Assembly: GCA_011321985.1 (NCBI GenBank)
Contig: DROB01000486.1
Coordinates: 1 to 6,275, forward strand
Source of the DNA: Gammaproteobacteria bacterium
GTDB taxonomy: Bacteria > Pseudomonadota > Gammaproteobacteria > SZUA-229
DNA: 6,275 nucleotides
Direction of reading: 5' to 3'
Part shown: positions 1-5,627 of the stretch, piece after piece
Layout of the letters: the number at the start of each line of letters is the position of its first letter
Position numbering within the stretch: the first letter of the stretch is position 1
The notes under the pieces: generated by a model
What the model saw: the letters and a program-made list of their open reading frames with translations, nothing else
What the model was told of the DNA's origin: nothing
Databases searched by the model: none
Made by a program: the position numbers and the translations under genes

Positions 1-54
1 AACAAAAAACAAAGCGATAAAAAATGCCGGAATAGTTAGTGTTTTTTTCTGCAT
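1..54 (-). CDS. Start of a membrane or exported protein, cut by the window edge
   Basis: Only the first 18 codons are inside the window. The ATG at 54-52 begins directly after the TAG stop (57-55) of the preceding small membrane-protein gene, which suggests translational coupling in the gshA operon. The visible residues, MQKKTLTIPAFFIALFFV, are two lysines followed by a hydrophobic run, which fits a signal peptide or a first transmembrane helix. No strong Shine-Dalgarno is seen; the A-rich AAAAAG just upstream lies inside the preceding gene. The family cannot be named from this fragment. Genes of the small two-helix family upstream often lie near RND/MMPL-type transport genes, so an export-related protein is a guess only. 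Confidence 0.5.
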   Translation of the reverse strand, partial: MQKKTLTIPAFFIALFFV

Positions 55-285
55 CTACTTTTTATCTGCCGATTTTTTAAGACGTGCCAGGCGTAAAACA
101 AGTAAGACCATCCAGAAACCATGCCAGAAAAGGTCAAATATATCGATGGGTCTGCTTAGTTCACCACTGAGTAACATGCGTGATTTCTCCAGCAGATGTG
201 GCTCAGGTTTAAAGGGGGCCAGCAACATGAATATTGCGACGACCGCCAGGGGGAAAACGGGTATGCGATCAATATACTTAAACAT
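55..285 (-). CDS. Small two-helix inner-membrane protein (RND-associated small protein type)
   Basis: This 76-residue protein starts MFKYIDRIPV and is predicted to cross the inner membrane twice, at about residues 8-24 and 54-68, with a lysine-rich C-terminus (KKSADKK). Between the helices are APFKPEPHLLEK (23-34) and a SRPIDIFDLFWHG block (44-56). Both recall small proteins that databases label 'RND transporter', although they are far too short to be transporters themselves. I chose the ATG at 285 over an in-frame ATG at 330 because it puts the hydrophobic helix near the N-terminus, lies 11 bases behind a GGAGAG, and overlaps the gshA stop by 8 bases (ATGTTTAA), as expected for coupled translation. 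The next gene starts on the base after its stop. The biochemical role is unknown. Confidence 0.75.
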   Translation of the reverse strand: MFKYIDRIPVFPLAVVAIFMLLAPFKPEPHLLEKSRMLLSGELSRPIDIFDLFWHGFWMVLLVLRLARLKKSADKK

Positions 286-1867
286 TTTTAAGGTAACTCT
301 CCAGGTATTCATCGAAACCCATACTGTCATCCTCCTCTATCTGTTTTTGTCTGGCAAATGATTCAGTCGTCAGCTTTTCAAAAAAGGCATTCTTCTCTGT
401 AGACAGAGCATGGTTTTCATAATATTGCGTATGGTGCTTAGACATGCGTTGTGCATAATGAAAGAATCCTTCATCACGCTCTCTCATCTCTGCCAGCATC
501 CTGGCTGACGGGGTTAACTCCGGATCAAAAACGCTGGCGATCTGCGATTTCACGCTGGAGAAATAGTTCTCACAATAATTCGCCCTGTCCAGCAAATTTG
601 CCACCGCTTTCATCTCGTTACACAGCTCACTGGCCCAGTCCTGTAAACTTATTTTCTGATTCCTGCCATTGACATCAGTGCGTCTTAAATCCAGCCCCGG
701 CTCTCGACCTTTATGTGCCACCAGTAATAAGTTTTCATCTATCGCTGTGATTTCATCTCTATTCAATTCAGGGCTGCTCTGCAACAGACAAAATAACATA
801 AAAACTTCGAGGAAATACAGCTGATCAGAATTAATCCCGTGTGGATCAAACGCATTGACATCGAGTGAACGTAACTCGATATAGGCGACCCCTCTTTCTT
901 TTAACGCAGTCGATGGTTTTTCATCACCCTGCGGGATCTGTTTCGGCCTGACCGAGCTGTAGTATTCATTCTCGATCTGCAGGATGTTCGCATTAAGCTG
1001 CTGGTAGATCCCGTTTACTTTTACACCGATTTTTTCATAACCTGAATAGGGAGTATTGATCGCACACCGCATACTGTCTACATAGGCATCGAGTGAATCA
1101 TAACAGGCCTTTATGCCTGCCAGATCTTCCTTATTATTCTGATAACCGATATCACCTAAGCGCAGTGACGTGGCATAGGGCTCATAATAGGTATTACTGT
1201 TAAACTCCTGCAATATCGTGCGCTTCCCGTTTAAAAATGATTTACACACTGCAGGAGACGCACCAAACAGATACGGCACCAGCCAGCCATAACGCAACAG
1301 ATTACGCACCACGCCCATGTATTGCTCAGAGATAAAATCCTGTGAACCACCTCCGCCACCCGATAGCTTCTGATACTGCGCCCAGAAAGCATCAGAGAAT
1401 GAGTAATTAAAATGTACACCAGCGATGACCTGCATAGCACGGCCATAACGCAAGCCCAGGCCCCGGCGATACGCAGTTTTCATCTGTGCAGCATTCGAAC
1501 TTCCATACTTTGCTAACGGGATACTGGTCTCACCAGCAACCACACAGGGCATGCTGGTCGCCCAGAGAATTTCATTGTCCAGATTCCGGTAGACAAAACT
1601 CTGAATATCATCCAGCGATTGAATAACCTCGATCACAGAATCACATGGCGGTGTAACCAGTTCGGTCAATGCTTCAGAAAAATCGGTGGTTATCTGCGGG
1701 TTCGTCAGTGCAGAACCCCAGGCAGCAGGATGGGGAGTCTGGGAAATTCCCCCTTCAGGCAAGACTCGCAGGCTCTCTTTTTCCAGCCCCATCCTGGAGC
1801 TGGCCAATGCCTGCTCCAGATCAGATATATCCAGTAATTTTAAACGCTGTTGAAGTAGTTGATACAC
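278..1867 (-). CDS. gshA: Glutamate-cysteine ligase, class 1 (gamma-glutamylcysteine synthetase)
   Basis: This cytoplasmic enzyme catalyses the ATP-dependent joining of L-glutamate (gamma-carboxyl) to L-cysteine, the first and rate-limiting step of glutathione synthesis. The 529-residue product matches E. coli GshA (518 residues) along its whole length. Recognisable blocks are GLEKESLRV (27-35, active-site glutamates), TTDFSEALTELVTP (60-73), SMPC (105-108), AGVHFNYS (149-156), PYLFGASPA (198-206), PYATSLRLGDIGY (230-242), LQIENEYYSSVRPK (296-309) and YIELRSLDVNAFDP (329-342). The start is GTG at 1867; nearby ATGs at 1877 and 1881 are out of frame. A weak GGATG lies about 8 bases upstream. 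A five-glycine run (170-174) is an unusual but tolerable loop insertion. The gene has its own promoter and leads an apparent operon with small membrane-protein genes. gshB is not in the window. Confidence 0.97.
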   Translation of the reverse strand: MYQLLQQRLKLLDISDLEQALASSRMGLEKESLRVLPEGGISQTPHPAAWGSALTNPQITTDFSEALTELVTPPCDSVIEVIQSLDDIQSFVYRNLDNEILWATSMPCVVAGETSIPLAKYGSSNAAQMKTAYRRGLGLRYGRAMQVIAGVHFNYSFSDAFWAQYQKLSGGGGGSQDFISEQYMGVVRNLLRYGWLVPYLFGASPAVCKSFLNGKRTILQEFNSNTYYEPYATSLRLGDIGYQNNKEDLAGIKACYDSLDAYVDSMRCAINTPYSGYEKIGVKVNGIYQQLNANILQIENEYYSSVRPKQIPQGDEKPSTALKERGVAYIELRSLDVNAFDPHGINSDQLYFLEVFMLFCLLQSSPELNRDEITAIDENLLLVAHKGREPGLDLRRTDVNGRNQKISLQDWASELCNEMKAVANLLDRANYCENYFSSVKSQIASVFDPELTPSARMLAEMRERDEGFFHYAQRMSKHHTQYYENHALSTEKNAFFEKLTTESFARQKQIEEDDSMGFDEYLESYLKNV

Positions 1868-1908
1868 GAGAAAACATCCATTAAAAACTAAAATTTGCAG
1901 AACGACGA

Positions 1909-1937
1909 ATTATACTCTGATGTATTTTAAATTTCAG
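1909..1937 (-). promoter_or_regulatory. Predicted sigma70-type promoter of gshA
   Basis: Read on the minus strand, CTGAAA (1937-1932, 4 of 6 to TTGACA) and a perfect TATAAT (1914-1909) are separated by 17 bases. Transcription would begin near 1902, giving a leader of about 35 bases before the GTG at 1867. The -35 end overlaps the 12-bp palindrome at 1936-1947. Confidence 0.65.
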
Positions 1938-1947
1938 ACAATTGTCT
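1936..1947. promoter_or_regulatory. Perfect 12-bp palindrome AGACAATTGTCT at the gshA promoter
   Basis: AGACAATTGTCT is identical to its reverse complement and overlaps the -35 hexamer of the predicted gshA promoter by two bases. It lies between the end of the XRE-type gene (stop at 1960) and gshA. The position would suit a dimeric regulator of gshA. Which protein would bind is unknown, and a 12-bp palindrome in AT-rich spacer DNA can arise by chance. Confidence 0.3.
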
Positions 1948-1959
1948 TACAACTGTTTA

Positions 1960-2232
1960 TTATTCGGAACCACGACGACCGTCATTATTCGTGACTATTC
2001 TATAACGTGGTTTATTAGTCTGTTCTTCATTTTCTCTGACTATCCGATATTCAAACCGGCACCCCATGGCTTTAGCCGCTCTTTCCATCATTTTTAGAGT
2101 TACCGCCCCTCGGGTTTCATCTTTTTCCAGCACCGAAACTCTCGCGGCACTCACCTGCAGACGTTCTGCCAGTTGAAACCCTTTCAACCCCTGTTTTATT
2201 CGCATATTGCGAATCCAGCCTGATTTATTCAC
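1960..2232 (-). CDS. XRE-family HTH regulator, mobile mystery protein A-like, without Fic partner
   Basis: This 90-residue DNA-binding protein has an HTH_3/Cro-C1 fold at about residues 8-60, with the helix-turn-helix around 19-39 (LAERLQVSAARVSVLEKDE). GWIRNMR at the start and the GAVTLKMMERAAKAMGCRFEYRIV stretch (42-65) closely recall mobile mystery protein A (TIGR02612), whose members are normally about 150 residues and pair with a downstream Fic-domain protein. Here about 30-40 N-terminal residues of that family are missing, the polar C-terminal tail (66-90) differs, and gshA follows instead of a fic gene. The start is GTG at 2232 next to a G-rich GGGGTGGT. An ATG at 2205 is possible but would lose the conserved GWI. 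The gene probably represses itself through the inverted repeat upstream. It may be a relic or a domesticated regulator. Confidence 0.8.
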   Translation of the reverse strand: MNKSGWIRNMRIKQGLKGFQLAERLQVSAARVSVLEKDETRGAVTLKMMERAAKAMGCRFEYRIVRENEEQTNKPRYRIVTNNDGRRGSE

Positions 2233-2242
2233 ACCACCCCAA

Positions 2243-2279
2243 ATTAATGTATATATTAATAATTAGTATATACATTAAT
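2243..2279. promoter_or_regulatory. Perfect 13-bp inverted repeat, probable operator of the XRE-type regulator
   Basis: The arms ATTAATGTATATA (2243-2255) and TATATACATTAAT (2267-2279) are exact reverse complements around an 11-base spacer. The repeat lies 11 bases upstream of the GTG start of the XRE-type gene. On the minus strand it overlaps a candidate -10 box TATACT (2270-2265). Arms of this length, spaced about two helical turns centre to centre (24 bases), suit two dimers or one dimer on half-sites. Autoregulation is an inference. Confidence 0.6.
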
Positions 2280-2346
2280 AAAATACAAAACACAAGAGAA
2301 ACTTCATTTGATATAGATATTTTGCAATAGAGATAAACCAGGACAA

Positions 2347-2408
2347 TAAACCACGGAGCCTCAGAGAAAGGCTTTGTTACCTAAAGTCTCTGTGTGCTCC
2401 GTGGTTTA
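2347..2408. repeat. 62-bp imperfect palindromic intergenic element (CCACGGAG type)
   Basis: Outer arms of 13 bp (TAAACCACGGAGC at 2347-2359 and its exact reverse complement at 2396-2408) enclose a second stem of 6 bp (CAGAGA 2362-2367 with TCTCTG 2387-2392), and a 3-bp AGG/CCT pairing lies inside that. The element sits 12 bases behind the DUF1015 stop codon. It resembles the CCACGGAG/CACAGAG palindromes scattered between genes in many environmental proteobacteria, so it is probably a dispersed repeat. It could also act as a transcription terminator for DUF1015, but the run after the stem on that strand (TTTATTG) is a poor U tract. Confidence 0.6.
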
Positions 2409-2419
2409 ATTTTCTGTCT

Positions 2420-3652
2420 TCAGTCGAGCACGTGTGAGACAAGACCATCAGCCAGCTTGGGCTCAAACCAGGTTGATTTTGGTGGCATCACCTCGTCGGC
2501 ATCCGCCACTGCCATCAGGGCTTCCATACTGGTCGGATACAGTGAGAAGGCAACCGCCATCTCACCACTGTCGATCCGCTTCTCCAGCCCGGCCAGACCA
2601 CGGATGCCACCGACGAAATCGATACGGTTATCCGTGCGCGGATCCGATATGCCCAGCACCGGCTCGATCAGGTTATCCGCCAGCAAACTAACATCAAGCG
2701 ATGCCACAGGGTCTTCCGGCACCAGTTCAATATTAATGTTCAGACGATACCACTGACCATCGAGGTACATGCCAAACTCCGTCGCCTTTGCCGGTTTAAC
2801 CGCTGCCGGTTCTTCGGTAACTGTAAAAGCGGTACTGATTTTTTCCAGTAATGCTTCTTTTGTCAGGCCATTCAGATCCGTTATGACACGATTATAATCC
2901 AGGATATTCATCTGGTTGTGCGGATAGATTACTGACAGGAAATAATCGCTGTTCTGGTCGCCGCCCGCACCACTCAAGGCGTGACTTTTCGCCACACGGG
3001 AAGCGGAGGCCGAGCGATGGTGACCATCTGCGATGTAGATCGCATTCATGGCTTCAAACCCGGCACTGATCTTTTCGATGGTCGCATCGTCATCGATTCT
3101 CCAGAAGGTATGCTGCACACCATCATCCGCTGTCACATCGACCAACGGTGGCTGTTTTGTGGTCTCCTCCAGAATGGCATCCATATCAGCCTGTGATTTA
3201 TAGGCCAGCAACACCGGTCCGGTCTGTGCGTTTAGTGCTTCGATCTGGCGCACACGGTCATCTTCTTTTGTCGGGCGGGTGTATTCGTGCTTGCGAACAC
3301 GGTTGATATCATAATCGGCTACCGATGCCACAGCGACCAGCCCCACCTGTGAATGACCATCCATAATCAGGCGATAAACGTAATAACAGGGCTTGTCTTC
3401 ACGGATCAGGATACCTTCCTGCAGCAGTTTCTGCAGATTTTCAGCCGATTTGCTGTATACCGACGGGTCGTAGGGGTCGGTGCCTTCAGGCAGGTCGATC
3501 TCGGCTTTGGAGATATGCAGGAAACTCCATGGGCGACCGGCAGCACGCTCACGTGCTTCTGCCGTATTTAAAACATCGTAAGGCGGTGCAACAACTTCTT
3601 CTGCACGCTCGGGAACCGGACGCAGGCCGGCAAAAGGCTTGATTAATGGCAT
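2420..3652 (-). CDS. DUF1015 family protein (COG4198)
   Basis: This predicted cytoplasmic protein of 410 residues, a normal length for the family, has no established biochemical function. Family hallmarks are the MPLIKPFAGLRP start, APPYDVL (22-28), KHEYTRPTKEDDR (121-133), QTGPV (143-147), the signature IADGHHRSASA (207-217), IDFVGGIRGL (344-353) and the C-terminal PPKSTWFEPKLADGL (390-404). The DGHHR signature resembles the DGHHR-like motif of ParB/sulfiredoxin-fold proteins, which suggests nucleotide binding, but this is inference. The frame stays open to 3778, but the family begins at MPLIKPF, so I chose the second of two tandem ATGs (3655, 3652), with a weak TGAGA upstream. It is transcribed divergently from the SDR gene. 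Family members often lie near serA/serC; neither is visible here. Confidence 0.9.
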   Translation of the reverse strand: MPLIKPFAGLRPVPERAEEVVAPPYDVLNTAEARERAAGRPWSFLHISKAEIDLPEGTDPYDPSVYSKSAENLQKLLQEGILIREDKPCYYVYRLIMDGHSQVGLVAVASVADYDINRVRKHEYTRPTKEDDRVRQIEALNAQTGPVLLAYKSQADMDAILEETTKQPPLVDVTADDGVQHTFWRIDDDATIEKISAGFEAMNAIYIADGHHRSASASRVAKSHALSGAGGDQNSDYFLSVIYPHNQMNILDYNRVITDLNGLTKEALLEKISTAFTVTEEPAAVKPAKATEFGMYLDGQWYRLNINIELVPEDPVASLDVSLLADNLIEPVLGISDPRTDNRIDFVGGIRGLAGLEKRIDSGEMAVAFSLYPTSMEALMAVADADEVMPPKSTWFEPKLADGLVSHVLD

Positions 3653-3683
3653 CATTTTTCTCAGGTGAATTTTTGACAGGCGA

Positions 3684-3689
3684 ATTATA
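3684..3689 (-). promoter_or_regulatory. Predicted -10 box of the DUF1015 gene
   Basis: On the minus strand a perfect TATAAT lies at 3689-3684, about 30 bases before the tandem ATGs at 3655/3652, which would give a leader of roughly 22 bases. No good -35 is found at 17 bases: AGATTT is weak, and TTGAAA (3717-3712) is at 22. The two TetR-type operators are about 80 bases further upstream, so they probably do not block this promoter directly. Confidence 0.45.
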
Positions 3690-3759
3690 CAGCATCGATC
3701 CGATAAAAATCTTTCAATATTCCCGTCAGCGAGATACGGGGTAGTTCGCGCTGAACAAC

Positions 3760-3788
3760 TTGATTTTAAGATGGTCATCTTATATTAT
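3760..3788 (+). promoter_or_regulatory. Predicted sigma70-type promoter of the SDR-tetR unit
   Basis: TTGATT (3760-3765, 4 of 6 to consensus) and TATTAT (3783-3788, 5 of 6) are separated by exactly 17 bases. Transcription would start near 3795, leaving a leader of about 28 bases before the ATG at 3823. One operator fills the spacer and a second starts on the last bases of the -10 box. Confidence 0.6.
3767..3782. promoter_or_regulatory. Operator 1, palindrome TAAGATGGTCATCTTA
   Basis: TAAGATGGTCATCTTA has 7-bp perfect arms around a central GT. It lies almost exactly between the predicted -35 and -10 boxes of the SDR promoter. It shares AAGAYGGTCATCTTA with operator 2, so the same protein should bind both. 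The TetR-family regulator encoded downstream is the obvious candidate. Confidence 0.7.
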
Positions 3789-3808
3789 TTAAGACGGTCA
3801 TCTTAAAT
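3787..3808. promoter_or_regulatory. Operator 2, 8-bp inverted repeat overlapping the transcription start
   Basis: The arms ATTTAAGA (3787-3794) and TCTTAAAT (3801-3808) are exact reverse complements around CGGTCA. It repeats the AAGAYGGTCATCTTA core of operator 1 with its centre 23 bp away, about two helical turns, so two repressor dimers would sit on nearly the same DNA face. It covers the end of the -10 box and the predicted start point. Confidence 0.7.
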
Positions 3809-3812
3809 TAAT

Positions 3813-3818
3813 GGAGAG
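3813..3818 (+). promoter_or_regulatory. Ribosome binding site deciding the SDR start
   Basis: GGAGAG lies 4 bases before the ATG at 3823. It is inside the stretch that would be coding if the in-frame ATG at 3811 were used, and so supports the shorter protein. Confidence 0.65.
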
Positions 3819-3822
3819 AATA

Positions 3823-4827
3823 ATGAGAACATTGTTAGTTACCGGCGCGAACGGGTTTATCGGCAGTCATACACTCAACTATCTACAGACAAAAAAAGAT
3901 ACCCACCTTATCGCAGCCTGTCGCGACAGGAGCAAACTACCGAAAGATTTTTCGGGAGAGGTGCGAGAAGGTGATCTTCGTGATGAAAACTATCTTTCAA
4001 ATCTACTGGATGATGTCGATGTCGTGATGAATTGCATGGCATGGAGCTCACTGTGGAAACACAGAAAAAAATCCGAAACACTTTATTATCAGCCCGTTAT
4101 CAGACTCATCGAACAGTATAAAAAAAGCCATGCGACACGGTTTGTCAATGTGAGCACCACCGCAGCGGCATCACCGACGCATTCGACCGATGCGATGTCA
4201 GCCGGTATTCAACGTACGTTCTGGCCACACCTCTGCAACGTAATAAAGATTGAAGATACGCTACGCGATATTGCGACACAGGAGAAATCCGTCATCAATA
4301 TGCGTCTCGGTATTTTTGCCGGAGAGAACTATAGCCTGGGTGTTTTACCCATCTTGCTGCCGCGATTGAAAACACATCTGGTCCCCTGGGTGAAAGGCGG
4401 CAGAACACACCTTGCGATAACCGATGGCCGAGATCTCGGACAGGCGATGGGCCTGGCTGCCCTGACCGAGAACCTTCAGGGTTATCATGCTTTTAATGTC
4501 GTCGGTAACAATGTGCCTACCATGCGTGAGGTCATCCATTTTCTCCACACGCAATACGGCTACCCTGAACCACATTTCAGTGTTCCGTTTTTTGCTGCCT
4601 ATTCATTCGCATGGTTGATGGAGAAGATAGATCCGGTCGTGCCATGGGAGCCGCTCATCGTACGCAGTATCATCCACCTACTCGAAGATACCCACGCCGA
4701 TAATAAGAAGGCCAGCGCTGTCCTGGGCTACCGACCCGAACATGGCTGGCAGGACGCGATAAGGCTTCAGCTAAAAGAGATGCAGGTACGCCAGCGCAAA
4801 CCGATGAAGATGGCGAAGGCTATATGA
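3823..4827 (+). CDS. Extended SDR-family NAD(P)-binding protein (epimerase/dehydratase or 3-beta-HSD-like), atypical active site
   Basis: This cytoplasmic Rossmann-fold protein of 334 residues is full length for extended SDRs. The dinucleotide-binding glycine motif is TGANGFIG (7-14), the adenine-contact acidic block is GDLRDE (50-55), and NVSTTAA (109-115) holds the usual catalytic Ser/Thr. RLGIFAGEN (161-169), THLAITDGRDLGQAM (195-209), HAFNVVG (222-228) and LGYRPEHGWQDAI (301-313) match the C-terminal substrate-domain landmarks. The expected YxxxK reads C138-N-V-I-K142, so the lysine is kept but the catalytic tyrosine is Cys. The substrate and even redox activity are therefore uncertain. 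I chose the ATG at 3823 because GGAGAG precedes it by about 4-5 bases and TGANGFIG then sits at the usual distance; an ATG at 3811 lacks an RBS. tetR follows by 44 bases, probably in the same transcript. Confidence 0.88.
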   Translation: MRTLLVTGANGFIGSHTLNYLQTKKDTHLIAACRDRSKLPKDFSGEVREGDLRDENYLSNLLDDVDVVMNCMAWSSLWKHRKKSETLYYQPVIRLIEQYKKSHATRFVNVSTTAAASPTHSTDAMSAGIQRTFWPHLCNVIKIEDTLRDIATQEKSVINMRLGIFAGENYSLGVLPILLPRLKTHLVPWVKGGRTHLAITDGRDLGQAMGLAALTENLQGYHAFNVVGNNVPTMREVIHFLHTQYGYPEPHFSVPFFAAYSFAWLMEKIDPVVPWEPLIVRSIIHLLEDTHADNKKASAVLGYRPEHGWQDAIRLQLKEMQVRQRKPMKMAKAI

Positions 4828-4871
4828 AATAGTTATTGCCGGAGAACCGGTATGCAGGTAGTGTATGAGAC

Positions 4872-5447
4872 ATGGTCGCACGTAATAAAACTGAACAGAT
4901 CAGGCAACACATCATAGAGACTACCGATGACCTGCTCTACCACAAAGGCTTCAACCTGATGTCTTTCAGTGACATCGCTGCAGCCGCCGATGTTCCTCGT
5001 GGCAATATTTATTATTATTTTAAAACCAAAGATGAGGTGCTGACCGCAGTGATCGAATATCGCATCGAACAGATGCGAGCCATGCTGGAAACATGGAACG
5101 AAGAGATAAAAACACCACTGGAAAGATTAAAACGCTATACCAATATCCCGGTCATAGAACTGGAAGACGTGACACGTTACGGTTGCCCCATGGGCTCGTT
5201 GAATACCGAACTGGGAAAATCACAACGCACACTGCAGGCGGTATCTCGAAAACAGTACGATACCTTTCTTACCTGGTTGAAGAAACAGTTCAAAGAACTG
5301 GTGCCCGATGGAAATACAAAACATCTCGCCATGCATCTGTTGATGTTAACCCAGGGACTGGCGGTTCTGGCACAGAGTTATCAAGATAAATCACTGGTGC
5401 GACGAGAGATTAACTACATCGAAACATGGTTAGATTCACTGGTATAA
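4872..5447 (+). CDS. TetR/AcrR-family transcriptional repressor with NemR-like Gly-Cys motif
   Basis: This 191-residue dimeric one-component repressor is of normal TetR length. The N-terminal TetR_N domain spans about residues 8-55, with the helix-turn-helix at 31-50 (SFSDIAAAADVPRGNIYYYF) followed by KTKDEVL. The C-terminal ligand and dimer domain begins near 60 and contains RYGCPMGSLNTELGK (102-116). By position and context, Cys105 lines up with Cys106 of E. coli NemR (SGCLTVKLSAE), which senses hypochlorous acid and electrophiles. The motif occurs in many TetR proteins, so sensing is only a hypothesis. The ATG at 4872 follows an AGGTAG about 11 bases upstream; an ATG at 4865 is out of frame and soon stops. 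It probably represses the SDR-tetR promoter through the two palindromes at 3767-3808 and so controls itself too. Confidence 0.9.
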   Translation: MVARNKTEQIRQHIIETTDDLLYHKGFNLMSFSDIAAAADVPRGNIYYYFKTKDEVLTAVIEYRIEQMRAMLETWNEEIKTPLERLKRYTNIPVIELEDVTRYGCPMGSLNTELGKSQRTLQAVSRKQYDTFLTWLKKQFKELVPDGNTKHLAMHLLMLTQGLAVLAQSYQDKSLVRREINYIETWLDSLV

Positions 5448-5472
5448 AGAGTCTGAGGAACCTCTGAATAAG

Positions 5473-5501
5473 TTGACTGACCTTCTTACACGCGATATTC
5501 T
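5473..5501 (+). promoter_or_regulatory. Candidate promoter in the tetR-DUF1835 gap
   Basis: TTGACT (5473-5478, 5 of 6) and TATTCT (5496-5501, 4 of 6) stand 17 bases apart, 26 bases after the tetR stop. A transcript from here would carry an untranslated leader of about 125 bases before the DUF1835 ATG. No convincing terminator for tetR is visible, so read-through is also possible. Confidence 0.45.
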
Positions 5502-5514
5502 GGGTACCTTGCTG

Positions 5515-5558
5515 GTCTGTCAGCATCCCGCCCGCGGAAAAGGCTGCGCCTAACAGAC
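5515..5558 (+). other. Potential stem-loop in the DUF1835 leader
   Basis: GTCTGT (5515-5520) pairs with ACAGAC (5553-5558), and the adjoining CAGC (5521-5524) pairs with GCTG (5543-5546), leaving a 6-base bulge on the 3' side and an 18-base GC-rich loop. It matches no riboswitch I recognise and is not followed by a U run, so it is a leader structure at most. Confidence 0.25.
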
Positions 5559-5621
5559 ATCCTGATACATTATTTACGATTTCCTTGTTTCCTGAGGAGC
5601 GGGCCCGGGATTATTAATATC

Positions 5622-5627
5622 AGGGGT
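5622..5627 (+). promoter_or_regulatory. Ribosome binding site of the DUF1835 gene
   Basis: AGGGGT lies 6 bases before the ATG at 5634, which supports this start for a gene whose 3' end is outside the window. Confidence 0.6.

Noticed and set aside
286..330. Longer form of the small membrane protein starting at 330
   Set aside because: The extra 15 residues lie deep inside gshA, move the hydrophobic helix away from the N-terminus, and the ATG at 285 fits the usual stop/start overlap.
451..1884. Plus-strand open frames opposite gshA
   Set aside because: They are antisense to a clear full-length gshA, resemble no family and lack ribosome binding sites; the same holds for plus-strand frames opposite DUF1015 and the minus-strand frame at 5570-5788 opposite DUF1835.
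3722..3740. CCCGT/ACGGG hairpin in the divergent region
   Set aside because: The stem is only 5 bp with a 9-base loop and no U tract, lying upstream of both genes; chance is likely.
3653..3778. N-terminal extension of the DUF1015 protein to 3778
   Set aside because: The extra residues are not like the family, would run through the -10 box of its own promoter, and the family begins at MPLIKPF.
3811..3822. ATG at 3811 as the SDR start
   Set aside because: It has no Shine-Dalgarno and lies almost against operator 2, whereas the ATG at 3823 has GGAGAG at the right spacing.
5453..5464. GAGGAACCTC as a tetR terminator
   Set aside because: It has 4-bp arms with a 2-base loop and no following T run, so it cannot form a stable intrinsic terminator.
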